DNA from: Chara braunii
Lineage: Eukaryota > Streptophyta > Charophyceae > Charales > Characeae
Direction of reading: 5' to 3'
Assembly (NCBI GenBank): GCA_003427395.1
Contig: BFEA01000036.1
Span: forward strand, 1,222,793 to 1,247,410
Length of the DNA: 24,618 nt
Position 1 is the first letter of the stretch. Every line of letters starts with the position of its first letter. This document shows, piece by piece, positions 1 to 8,900 of this stretch. The translations under genes and the position numbers were made by a program. The notes under the pieces are model-generated. The model was not told the origin of the DNA, ran no database searches, and worked only from the letters and a program-made list of their open reading frames with translations.

Positions 1-198
1 TAATGTGACCCTCAGCCAAAAGTGGTTTGCATTTCAATCCTACACAACATTTTTTTTTTCCGGATTTTTTTGAGGTTTTTTTTTTTTTTTTTTTAGGCGC
101 TGGGGCTGGAACCCCGCCCGGGGGTCATGCCCGGCCGGGCACCCGGGCGTGTACCCGGGCAGAAGTTGGGTGCCCGGGCGCCCGGGAAAACAGCCTAG
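1..198. mobile_element. hAT-like MITE, GCCCGGCCGGGC family, left-truncated copy 3
   Basis: Starts at the window edge within the family marker (GACCCTCAGCCAAAAGTGGT), followed by ACACAACAT, a poly-T tract (50-95) and a GC-rich end with GCCCGGCCGGGCACCCGGGC. The right end ...AACAGCCTAG is the complement of the CTAGGCT terminus of copy 1. The left end and target duplication are outside the window. Confidence 0.6.
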
Positions 199-429
199 TA
201 TTTAGGCTTTTTGTTTTTTTTTTCCAAAATTTTTGCCATTCAAAGTATTATCTCTTTTTAAAACCACCACTACAAGCATAGCTACCTCGCACAATAAAGG
301 GGATGCATGTCGGCCCCTGCCCTAATCGGCGGTGGTCAGGGAGTAGGGTGGGGGAGGAGTGGTAGGTTTGATAGTGAAAGGTGAAATTGAGAGAATAATA
401 TAGCTTAGTTAAAAAAAAAAGAAAAAGAA

Positions 430-665
430 AAACACGACCTATCAGCCTGGAGGTTGAAGTCGTCAACACAACCCTTACCGCATTCTCAGGAGGCCGGCGG
501 AGGCCAGGTGCTACCGGACCAAAAACGCTGGCGGTGCCAGCCAAAACAAAACAAAACAAAACAAAACAAAACAAAACGAAACAAAACGAAAAGCGCCGTG
601 CTGGCGCTTCGGCCAAAGCTTGGCGCGTAGTTCTACTCCGCCTTGGCAAAAAGAGGCTCGGAGGT
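430..665. mobile_element. GCTGGCGGTGCCAGCC repeat family, copy B with (AAAAC)n
   Basis: Contains GCTACCGGACCAAAAACGCT, GGCGGTGCCAGCC, an (AAAAC)n expansion (541-590), GCGCTTCGGCCAAAGCTTGG and CGCCTTGGCAAAAAGAGGCT. The same blocks in the same order occur at 22410-22560. A TAAAACCACCACTAC motif at 260-275 may be its outer end. Confidence 0.5.
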
Positions 666-836
666 AGAGGGCTCGTTTTTGTACCTCCCCTTTGGGGGAG
701 ACGTAGCGTCTGTCTCGAAGAACAGCAGGCTGCCGCTTTCGTCCTGGATGATGGAACCGAGCCTGACACGGACAGGGTCCTTGTCAGATCCCTGTCTGTA
801 CTTTTTTTTGCCTGCCTGCCATTGGATGTGGGGCAT

Positions 837-949
837 AACCTCTTCCCCCTAATAGCACACACGGGCGTTATTGCTGCTGTATCTTGGCTTAAAGTTACTC
901 CAAATACAGCTATAATGAGTGTGCTTTGTAGTGGGGTGAAGATGGTACT
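837..949. mobile_element. Palindromic MITE copy (diverged)
   Basis: AACCTCTTCCCCCTAATAGC at the left and TAGTGGGGTGAAGATGGTAC at the right are diverged termini. The interior has the family core: CGGGCGTTATTGCTGCTGTA, AAAGTTACTCCAAATACAGC and TATAATGA. Confidence 0.65.
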
Positions 950-1039
950 GCAGGAAAAAAAAAAAAAAAGAATGATGCTATTCTTGGTCACCTAGTGCCC
1001 TGTTTTGAACTTTGTGCAAATGTGAGGCCAAGTGCAGTT

Positions 1040-1265
1040 TCTCATCAGGGCTGTTTTGACTGTATCTAGCCTGGATTGCAGCTGGATGCATTGAAGTATG
1101 CAAATGTGAGTATACCCCAACCCCAAGGGCATTGAAATAGTGCAAGTGTGAGTATACCCCAACCCCAAGGGGATACTCTCACACGAGGACTTCTGGATTG
1201 TGTCCGGCCTGAGAGTGCGGCTGGATGCACTTGAAATTGTCCAAGTGCAAGTATACCCTAGATAA
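1040..1265. repeat. Short diverged tandem repeats (GTGAGTATACCCC)
   Basis: GTGAGTATACCCCAACCCCA occurs at 1106 and 1148 (42-bp spacing). GCTGGATGCA(C)TTGAA...AAGTATACCC recurs at 1081 and 1220. A related block occurs at 2957 (GTGTGAGTATGCCC). No coding potential recognised. Confidence 0.5.
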
Positions 1266-1270
1266 GGCAA

Positions 1271-2017
1271 GTGAGTAAAAACGTATGGCTCAAGAGTGGG
1301 GCCTTGCATTGGACGATAATGAGTTTCTCCGGTGTGTGGAAGTGTAATGTCTTCTGTTCTATTTGTTCGTGTGCATTTGGAAATTGCTCACATCATCTGA
1401 CAAAGCCCTGTCCTGTGCATCCGGGTGGTGAGTGGAAGAGGCTTGTTGTTTCTTTTATCAATAGGAAAATTTCATGTTATGGGAATGCGTGTATGTGGTG
1501 TGGAGTGTTGCTTGCTTCTGTTCTGTGCATGTGTTTCAAAATGCAACATCTGACAAAGTCTTGTCAGGGGTGTCTGCACACTTATAGGGCAAGGCTTTTT
1601 TTTTTTTTTTTTTTTTTGATAGGACGAGGCTTGTTGTTTCCCAAAAGAAGAAGTACTTCCTGCTGATTCACTAAAGGTTCCCGTGCTACTTTGCGCCCCC
1701 CCCCCCTCCCCAACCCACCAGCCCGTCACCTCCGGTCATTCTTGTAGAGTAGAAAATTACTGGAAAGAAATTCATTTATGCTTTCCAAAATAGGAAATGA
1801 CGTACTGGTCATCCTTGGAGAGTGTAGAGTGGAAACTCAGTTGTACTTTCCGAAGTAGAAAATGTCACCGCTTATGTCAGCAATCACCGACCACGAGATT
1901 TCCAAATCCTCTGCACGAGGTAATCCTGATGATCCCTAGAGTCGGCAGAAACCTATTAAAAAGAGGAAGAAGAAATAGGCAAGGATCGTGCTATCATTGA
2001 GACTTTGGGCCTCTTCT
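1271..2017. other. Unassigned non-coding DNA
   Basis: Contains a poly-T run (1596-1618), a C-run (1696-1706) and no recognisable exon or element. ACATCATCTGACAAAGCCCTGTC near 1390 and ACATCTGACAAAGTCTTGTC near 1546 suggest an internal duplication of about 156 bases. Confidence 0.5.
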
Positions 2018-2815
2018 TAAACCACCACTGCCCCCGCCGGCCTAAATTCACCTTTCCTAGCCTTACGGACCGGGTTCTTAGGGGGGCCGGCGACTGGCAG
2101 GCGCAGGCGGGTCCAGTCCAGGGATTTTCAAGCGCCAACTTTGGCGATTTTTCGTGCGTGCTCAGACGAATTAAAGAAAAAATCTGAAAAATTGAGATCC
2201 TGTAGATTAGATTGTGATCTTTCTACGAAAAATATCAAAAAAGAAAGAAAGAAAAAAGAGCATGAAAAAAATAAATGCTGTGCAGTTTTGTTGCATTTTT
2301 CATTTTTGCCACTCTACATGTGTGGGCCAACGGGAAAAGTACCCAAACTTCCCCGATTTTTTGCGCTCAGAAGGATGATTCAACAACTCTGTAAATTGAC
2401 AGGACTGTAGATTTGGTTGTGGACTTTCCACGAAAAATATTTAAAAAATTCAAAAAAAAAAATTAAGACCGTGAAGTAAAATGCTGCGCCAATTTGTCCC
2501 ATATTCCATTATTGCTGCCCTATCACGTGTCGGCCAACGGGAAAAGTACCCTGACTTCAGCGATTTTTCATGTCCAATACAATAAAAATTCTGAAACTTG
2601 GAGGGTCTGCAGATTTCGTCGTCATCTTTCTAGGAAAAAGAATTTAAAAAATTAAAAAATTCATTTGAACCCCGAAATAAATCGCGGGGGCAATTCGACG
2701 CATATTGCAATTTTGCCACTCTGCCAGTTCCCCCCACTGTGTTACTGGTAGCCCTCATGGACCTGTGCTACCGGTCCCCCCTAATTTAGGACGGCGGGGG
2801 TAGTGTTGGTTTAAT
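2018..2815. mobile_element. Inverted-end unit carrying a 3 x ~208-bp array
   Basis: TTAAACCACCACTGCCCCCG...CCTAAATT at 2018-2052 is matched in inverted orientation by TAATTTAGGACGGCGGGGGT...GGTTTAA at about 2780-2814. Between them lies the tandem array. Whether the two ends and array were mobilised together is inference; no clear target duplication is visible. Confidence 0.45.
2141..2735. repeat. Three diverged tandem copies, ~208-bp unit
   Basis: CGATTTTTCGTG (2145), CGATTTTTTGCGC (2354) and CGATTTTTCATG (2561) each start a unit. Each then has a CTGTAGATT/CTGCAGATT block, a CTTTC(T/C)A-GAAAAA block, an A-rich tract and a GCCACTCT/GCCCTATC block; units 1 and 2 also show GGCCAACGGGAAAAGTACCC. 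Copies differ by many substitutions, so the array is old. Confidence 0.7.
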
Positions 2816-3299
2816 GTAGAACTTGCCCGATGTGAAAAAGGGCGAGTGTATTGTTCGAATTTTAACAGAACCATTTTTTTTTCTAGTTTTGCTAGTGCTG
2901 CAGTGACCCCCTTTTTCGACTGGATCTGGTCATATGAAAGGTATAAGATACATCCAGTGTGAGTATGCCCTAATTGCTGCTGCTGTCTGTAGGCCTCATC
3001 ATGCTCTAAAGCCTCTATCAGGTGTTTGGCGGCCCTGATTGGTGTTGCTGTTGTACCTGAATGCGCCACTTTCTGCATGTCCATCAAATTGGACGGAATT
3101 GAATGGAATTGAACGGACTTGCAACTGCTTTGGTAATGACTCTCACCTGTTGCGGAAGCAGGTTCGATGTTTTTTTTGCAAGGGAAAACGCTGACTGTTC
3201 CCCTTGAGGCATGGGGCATCCTCTGGAGATCCGGAGGAGAGAGATTGGGCGGAAGTCTGGTGGGAGAGGCGGAAGGTTGAGGATGTAGGGGCGTGAACT
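2816..3299. other. Unassigned non-coding DNA
   Basis: No exon recognised on either strand; a minus-strand open frame of about 200 codons crosses this part and the CT-rich tract but has no conserved block. Short direct repeats (GGACGGAATTGAATGGAATT) are the only structure seen. Confidence 0.5.
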
Positions 3300-3925
3300 T
3301 CAGGGCATTGACTTCCGTATCTTTCTCTCTGTCTCTCTCTCTGTCTCTCTCTCTGTCTTTCACTCTCCCTCACTCTCGCTTGCTGTCCCTGTTTCTTGTC
3401 AAAAGAAGAATCATCAAAGAAGAAGAATCAAAGAAGAAGAAGAAGAAAATACGAAGAAGAAAATACGAAGAAGAAAATACGAAGAAGAAAATACGAAGAA
3501 GACAAAGATGTCGAGTCGATGAAAGGACTGAACCCTAGAAAAAAGGGAAAGACTCTCTCAATCAAAAAAGAAGAATCATCACAGAAAAAAATCAAAGAAA
3601 CTTGAAAGAAGGAAAGATAGGAACCAAAGAAAAGCCCATACCCTAAAAAAACGAAAATACTCTCTCTTTACTCTCTCTCTTTCTCCTTTTCTCTCTCTCT
3701 CTCTCTCTCCCCCTCTCCCTCACCCTCTTCCTCTTCCTCTCCGTCTCCCTCTCGCAAACAAATAAGGAGGATCATCGAAGAAGAAGAATGAAAAGAGAAG
3801 AAAATGCAAAGAAGGAAAGATCAGAACCAGGTAAGGCCTGAACCTCACAAAAGTGAAAATACTCTCTCTCCTTCTCTTCGTTTCTCTTTGCCGTCTCCCT
3901 CTCTCTCTCTCTCTCTCTCCCCTGG
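3300..3925. repeat. CT-rich / GAA-rich low-complexity tract
   Basis: Alternating (CT)n and (GAA)n blocks, including about five copies of a 14-base unit GAAGAAGAAAATAC (3437-3507). A larger pattern (CT tract, then AAGAAGAATCATC, GAAGGAAAGAT, GAAAATACTCTCTC) repeats about three times. Purine/pyrimidine asymmetry could form triplex DNA. Confidence 0.75.
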
Positions 3926-4082
3926 TTGAAGATGATGTTAGTAGATGCAAAAACAAGCTCACAAAATAAACAATGGCAGGGGGGAAGAAGCAGAAGACCG
4001 GAAGACGGAGGAGTGAAGCCAGAGTTTAGGGAGGAGGTTGTGGAGGCAGCTTCCTCTCTGATTGACCTGCACGAACTGAAGG
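3926..4082 (+). other. Possible coding exon of unknown gene
   Basis: An open frame reads ...EDGGVKPEFREEVVEAASSL, then IDLHELK, and ends at a good donor (GAAG|GTCAGT, 4083). The acidic/helical composition is more protein-like than the surrounding low-complexity DNA. Possible acceptors are the AG of GATGTTAG at 3935 or of AATGGCAG at 3979. I cannot place it in the TOC64 alignment: the expected preceding exon should contain the GKT block and end in phase 2, while this ends in phase 0. It may belong to another gene, or be chance. Confidence 0.25.
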
Positions 4083-4213
4083 TCAGTCCAGTGGGGGGTC
4101 CTGACCCGTAGGCTAAGGCCATAATCGCAGTCAGATGCAGTTCCATGGAATGCTGGCCGCAATTGCAGTCAGATGCTGTTCTGAAATTCTGAGTGCGAGT
4201 CTGCCCCTGAGTC

Positions 4214-4410
4214 TTAAACCATCTCTATGTTCGAGCCTCTTTTTACCTGACGTGGATTTGCACTGCGCGCCCTGAAAAACCCTGCCAAAGGCACACATTT
4301 CTTTCTTTTTTGGCTGGCGTCCCTAGTCATTTCGGTCCGATCGCACTGTGTTCTTCCGAAGAACCCGGATCGTCGTATTTGAGATTCTGAAGTTTGTCTT
4401 CCCGAGGCAC
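4214..4410. mobile_element. GCTGGCG repeat family, copy C (inverted)
   Basis: CTTAAACCATCTCTATGTTC, then GAGCCTCTTTTTACCTGACG, GGATTTGCACTGCGCGCCCT, GGCTGGCGTCCCTAGTCATT, TCGGTCCGATCGCACTGTG. This follows the reverse-complement order of copy B and matches the copy at 15440-15640. Confidence 0.5.
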
Positions 4411-4611
4411 CGACCACTGGGGTTCCCTGTCAGGAAAAGACAAAAGAGATGACAAAAGAGATAAAAGATTTGCAGTCACGACTCACAAGTCTCTTGTGTT
4501 TAATTCATGGTCTGGGTCCAGCGAATGCTGCGGTAGGAACAAGCTGAAGGTTTCTGAACTTTTTCCCTTTTTTTTTAAATTAAGTTTGACTGAAAAAAAA
4601 AAAGTTCTTTT

Positions 4612-4630
4612 GTCCTTTCGGGACATCCGT

Positions 4631-4662
<32 letters not shown>

Positions 4663-4706
4663 GGCCCGAATGACACGTGTGCATAAATCGAGAAATGGTC
4701 GAAATT
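4612..4706 (+). pseudogene. U6 snRNA retropseudogene
   Basis: The 5' stem-loop (GTCCTTTCGGGACATCCG), then AAAATTGGAACGATACAGAG, AGAAGATTAGCATGGCCC, and the 3' part ATAAATCGAGAAATGGTC match U6. About ten bases of the highly conserved CTGCGCAAGG segment after GGCCC are deleted. The 3' end runs into a long A-rich tail (4704-4750) instead of a pol III T-run, and no plant U6 promoter (USE or TATA) is apparent upstream. A direct repeat GTTCTTTTGT flanks it (4604-4613, 4751-4760). These are hallmarks of reverse-transcribed insertion of U6 RNA. Confidence 0.88.
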
Positions 4707-4798
4707 AAAAAAGAAAAAGAAAAAAAGAAGAAGAAAAAAAGAAAACAAAGGTTCTTTTGTTTGCTACCCCACCCCCCTAAGGGCCCCCTTTGGTCCAT

Positions 4799-4880
4799 CA
4801 AATGTGGAACAATTCAGAGAAGATCACAATGAACCGTTATTCAATGCCGAGATCCGCGAATCGAGGAATGATCCTCCGCT
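4799..4880 (+). pseudogene. Diverged U6-like copy
   Basis: GGAACAATTCAGAGAAGATC, then ACAATGAACC, then CGCGAATCGAGGAATGATCC can be aligned in order with U6 (GGAACGATACAGAGAAGATT, GCATGGCCC, AAATCGAGAAATGGTCC). The 5' stem-loop is missing and an A-rich tail follows (4888-4912). It is much more diverged than the neighbouring copy, so it looks like an older, 5'-truncated pseudogene. A short further match (AGAGAAATGGTCC, 4926-4938) may be another remnant. Confidence 0.6.
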
Positions 4881-4946
4881 TTAAGGGGAAAAAAAAGAAG
4901 AAGAAGAAAACAATCGTAAGATCATAGAGAAATGGTCCTCTGTTTT

Positions 4947-5345
4947 AAACCACCACTACCTCGGAGCCTCTTTGTGCCGAGGCAGAAAAGAACTATGTGC
5001 TTCTCTTTCCTCTCTTCTTCTTGCTCTTCTTCCTATTCTTCATCTTCTTTCTCTTCTTCCTCTTCTTCTTCTTCTTTGTCTCGTCTTCCCCCTTCCCCTC
5101 TTTCTCATTTGTGTATGGCCTTGAAGTGTTTTACACTTGGCATGCCAAGGTTGCCTGGAGATGATTCTCTACTACCACTGCACACCAAGCTTTGCGAAGC
5201 GCCAGGATGAACTTTTGTTTTTGGTTTTGCTGGCGCCACCAGCCAATTTGGTCCTGCGGCGTCCGCCCTCCGAAGAATGCGGTACAGGTTATACCGCATT
5301 CTTAGGTGGTTTCGAGTTTGCCTGCGAAAGCTTGTGGTGGTTTAA
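4947..5345. mobile_element. TTTAAACCACCACTACC repeat family, copy A
   Basis: The left end TTTTAAACCACCACTACCTC and right end GTGGTGGTTTAAGG are inverted repeats. Inside are CGGAGCCTCTTTGTGCCGAG, a (TCT)n stretch and a core GCTGGCGCCACCAGCCAATT, TGGTCCTGCGGCGTCC. A short perfect palindrome surrounds GAATGCGGTA...TACCGCATTC (5275-5303). The same TAAACCACCACTACC motif recurs near 266, 2018, 21891 and 22541. Non-coding; superfamily not assigned. Confidence 0.55.
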
Positions 5346-5461
5346 GGGGAAAAATTCAAAAAGGAAAACAGAGAAGCTTAAGAACAAAGGATGCGAGGAA
5401 ATCCTTAGGTAAACAGTGATGTTTCATGCGAGTAGTGACATAGACATCTCTTCTGGTGCAG

Positions 5462-5586
5462 AATTACAGGCGAGTGCAAGCATTATGGAACCCCAGCTAA
5501 TCCTGCTGCTCCTGGGCGCATCCCTGGTGGCTCTTCAAGTGGGTCTGCTGTCTCTGTAGCTGCCAAGGTAGTCAATTTTGCACTAG
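5462..5586 (+). CDS. TOC64: Exon a: amidase-signature GGSSSGSA segment
   Basis: Splice acceptor after ...TTCTGGTGCAG and donor GTACGT at 5587. The exon starts with the last base of a split codon and ends with the first base of a Gly codon. It encodes [20 protein letters not shown] followed by [14 protein letters not shown], the glycine/serine-rich loop that defines the amidase-signature family. The KHYGTP and GGxSSGSAV blocks are characteristic of TOC64/OM64. The first Ser of the loop (codon 5532-5534) corresponds to the cis-Ser of active amidases and is retained. The preceding exon, which should carry the catalytic-Lys GKT block, was not found upstream. Confidence 0.93.
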
Positions 5587-5601
5587 GTACGTTCCGTCTT
5601 C

Positions 5602-5632
<31 letters not shown>

Positions 5633-5874
5633 CCCCCTTTTTTTTTTATTGGTCGGCTGCATGTTCTTGCTTAGAACCCTCCTCCCTCCCCTGGCCTCCG
5701 CACTGCGGAAAAAAGGCCAGCATCATTGCAAAAAATGAAAGAATGTAAGAAAGCTGTTAGAACTTGCGAAGGTTAATGATAGTGTATGGTATTAGCTTGC
5801 AATGTCTGTTGTAAGGTGATCCATCTTGTTGGGCTGCCCCATGATGGTTGAATCTTCTTTGTGTTTGTATTTTT

Positions 5875-5933
<59 letters not shown>

Positions 5934-8900
5934 CCTTGCCCCCCCTCTCTCTCTCCCTGCTTCTTCTATAGTTTTTGTTTTGTCGCGTTCCTTACACATT
6001 TACCGTATTCCTGCATCGATTGTAATAGGAGTAATCAGGTCGAAGACCTATGAAACAAGTCTTTCCTTTTTGTCCTTATTCCTGCATCAATTGTAATACG
6101 AGTGATCAGGTCGAAGACATATGAAACAAGTCTTTCCTTTTTGTCTTTCTGTTTCTTTTGGTGCCTATTAAGTAAGGTTGGTTAAATTTGTGCTTTAGTT
6201 CTTCTTCTTCTTCGTTAAACCCGCACAGCAAAAGTCTCAGGATCGTAGGTTTTGGCCAAGTCATAGTTCTGGAGCCAAAAGTCAATGCTAGGGTTTCCAG
6301 AAAAAAGGTTATAGAAAGCCCTTAGGTTGGTAGGCCTGGGATCAAGGCTCAGGACAAGGACCCAGGGCTTGTTGATGTCACGGTCTAGGCTCTGGATTGC
6401 ATTCTGAAGGCAAGTATTGCTTCTCCAGGCCGGCACTGTGTTGCCCGGCGTTATTCTTCATTGCGGTGGGGTTGATATAGAGACTAACGGTCAGACAGAG
6501 CAGATGAACAAGATGCTGCAGCAAGCTCTGCGCATGTACATTAGACCGGATCGAGTCTTCTGCTCCGGATGTTGTTTTGATTGGCACATGATGCCATATT
6601 TATGGTTTCCTTCGTAGTCTTGTAGATGTTTTTTTTTTTGATTGTTTATTTTGTTTTTCTTTGTCTTTTTGCTTCTTCTTTTTGGTTGTTTTGTCGTGCC
6701 ATCTCTTTGCTGTCCTCATGGTCTATTGTATATTTTTTTAATGTTGCGATTTTACAGGGACAGACACATGTGGCAATTTGAGAATCCCTGCCGCGTATTG
6801 CGGGATTCTTGGCTTTAGACCATCGCATGGCTTGGTCTCCTCGGAAGGAGTTGTTCCGCTTGCCCCGTCTCTCGACGCAGTTGGTAAAGTGACTAAAGTC
6901 CTTGTGAACAAATTTTGCTGATTGCTCTATCGCTTTCTCTTCCTCCCCCTCCCTCTCCCTCTCTCTCTTTCTCTCTTTGTTTTAACCCTAAATGATCGAT
7001 TTAGGTTGCAGGTTCATTGCCTCTGCTATGCGCTCTTGATTTTTGTTTCACAGCATTGAAGCAGCCCTGGTTTGGTCGATGTTAGACAGCAGTGAAACCA
7101 GCCATGTCACAATTGGAAGATGTTTCTGAAGACAGCTAATGGTTTGAGAAAGACATTTGAATGTGGGTAAACTCAGAACTTACGTGGAGGAGAAGAAGGA
7201 ACTTACATGCAGGAGAAGAAGCTTTTGCCCCTTCAACATAGGTAATTGCGTAGAGAATGAGATGGTAGAGGTGGCATATCCTTCGGATAATTGGTGGAAA
7301 GCGCTCGTGCCAAAACCCTTTTGGTTTTTGGCGCCCGTAAAACCTAGAACGGTACTATGCGCCCAGGGAAAACGTTAGGGGGGTATTTTCATCCCCCCGT
7401 CGGGCCGGAAGGCCGGTAGGGTCCAGCGAAAACCGCCGCCTCATCCAGAGCCTGAGGCGGGATGAAAAAAAAACCTGAACGTTTTCCCTGGGCGCATAGT
7501 ACCGGCCAAACCAAAAGGGTTTTGGCGTGGGCGCTTTCCGCCAATTATCCCCATATCCTTGAGAGGCCCTCTAACTACTGGGCGCAGGGCGCAGTTCAAA
7601 ACTTGGAATCTGACATTCGGCAGACCAATCTTTTACCTCTTGTCAAAGTTTTTGCCCCTTCACTGAGCTTTGGCCGCTTTCTCAACCATGAAACCGTGAC
7701 GACGATGGGACAAAGAAACCCTTGTGGGGTCCTCACAGTACCTGTTAGAGGAAATGAACCGTCCTCGTTTTGATTTACCAGGAGCGGAAGCTGAGTTAGT
7801 TACAAGCTGTGAGAGGGGGGCACAACTTGTTGTTCGTGGGATGAAAGGGGGGCACGGCTTGTGAGAGAATATAATACGAACTCCTGTTTGTAACCTAGCT
7901 TTGTATATAAACCATGATCTGTCAATGGGGTGATTTCCGAAATGTGATGTGTTGTATTGAGACAAACGCTGAGAAGTGAACCTCAGATGTGTTTTTGGAG
8001 TGTAGCAAGTTCACTGATATTGTGACCCTCGGTTGAGGAAGAAATGAACCCTGCATTTTTTTGTGGTGTTGGCCTGTTCGAATAGCTATGCTCTTTGTAG
8101 CTGGGCTTCATGATGGGCCTACATGTTGTGAGAGCACGTCTGCAATTTATGTGGGGAAGGTTTTGGGGGAAATTTAGCGTTTGCGTGTGTGTGTNGGGGG
8201 GGGGGGGGGGGGGNGNGGCTGTGGNGGTTGCAAGGATGTGCATGTGATGAGTTCGATGGNGGAAAAGGGTTATTTTGTGGGGCACTGTTGGTGGCTTTTT
8301 GGGGTGCGATGGGGATTTTAGGGGTTTCTTGTGGGGGTTGATAAGAGGGATTGGAGGGGTGTTGAGGTGGTGCTGGGTTCTCGGTGAGGTGATCTTCATG
8401 GGATCAGGGGGTGTGTGGAGGGGGGGAGTGGGTGTGGTGGTTGCAAGGATGTGCATGTGATGGGTTCGATGGTGGAGAAGGGTTATTTTGTGGGGCACTG
8501 TTGGTGGCTTTTTGGCGTGCGATGGGGATTTTAGGGGTTTCTTGTGGGGGTTGATAAGAGGGATTGGAGGGGTGTTGAGGTGGTGCTGGGTTCTTGGTTA
8601 GGTGATCTTGATGGGATCAGGGGGTGTGTGGAGAGGGAGAGTGGGTTCGTTGGGATAGGATGGGGTGTCAAGGAGAGGCGGTAGGGATGCGGCATAAGTG
8701 TCAGGTATCCAGGGCTGCAGATGGGTATGGGAGAAGTGCTCGGGATGTTGTTGCGCAAGAATGTCTGAGGGTGAGTACTTCTGATTACAAGGGGCTGTCT
8801 ACTGGGTTTGGCGTTGGGGATGTGTAGATGGGGGAGGGGGGTGAGAGCACGTAGAAGAGGGGGTTATTAGTAGCATTGATCGCTGGCAGGGTAATAAGAC

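Noticed and set aside
248-995. Overlapping long open frames on both strands
   Set aside because: They span the (AAAAC)n tract, a GCTGGCG repeat copy and a MITE copy. Open frames on both strands over the same repeats are typical of non-coding DNA.
4612-4706. Functional U6 snRNA gene
   Set aside because: The conserved CTGCGCAAGG region is deleted, an A-rich tail replaces the T-terminator, target duplications flank it, and no U6 promoter elements are seen.
6215-6436. Minus-strand frame reading [20 protein letters not shown]...
   Set aside because: The composition looks protein-like and it adjoins the integrase fossil, but I recognise no family and see no splice context. It may be retroelement-derived; not supported as a gene.
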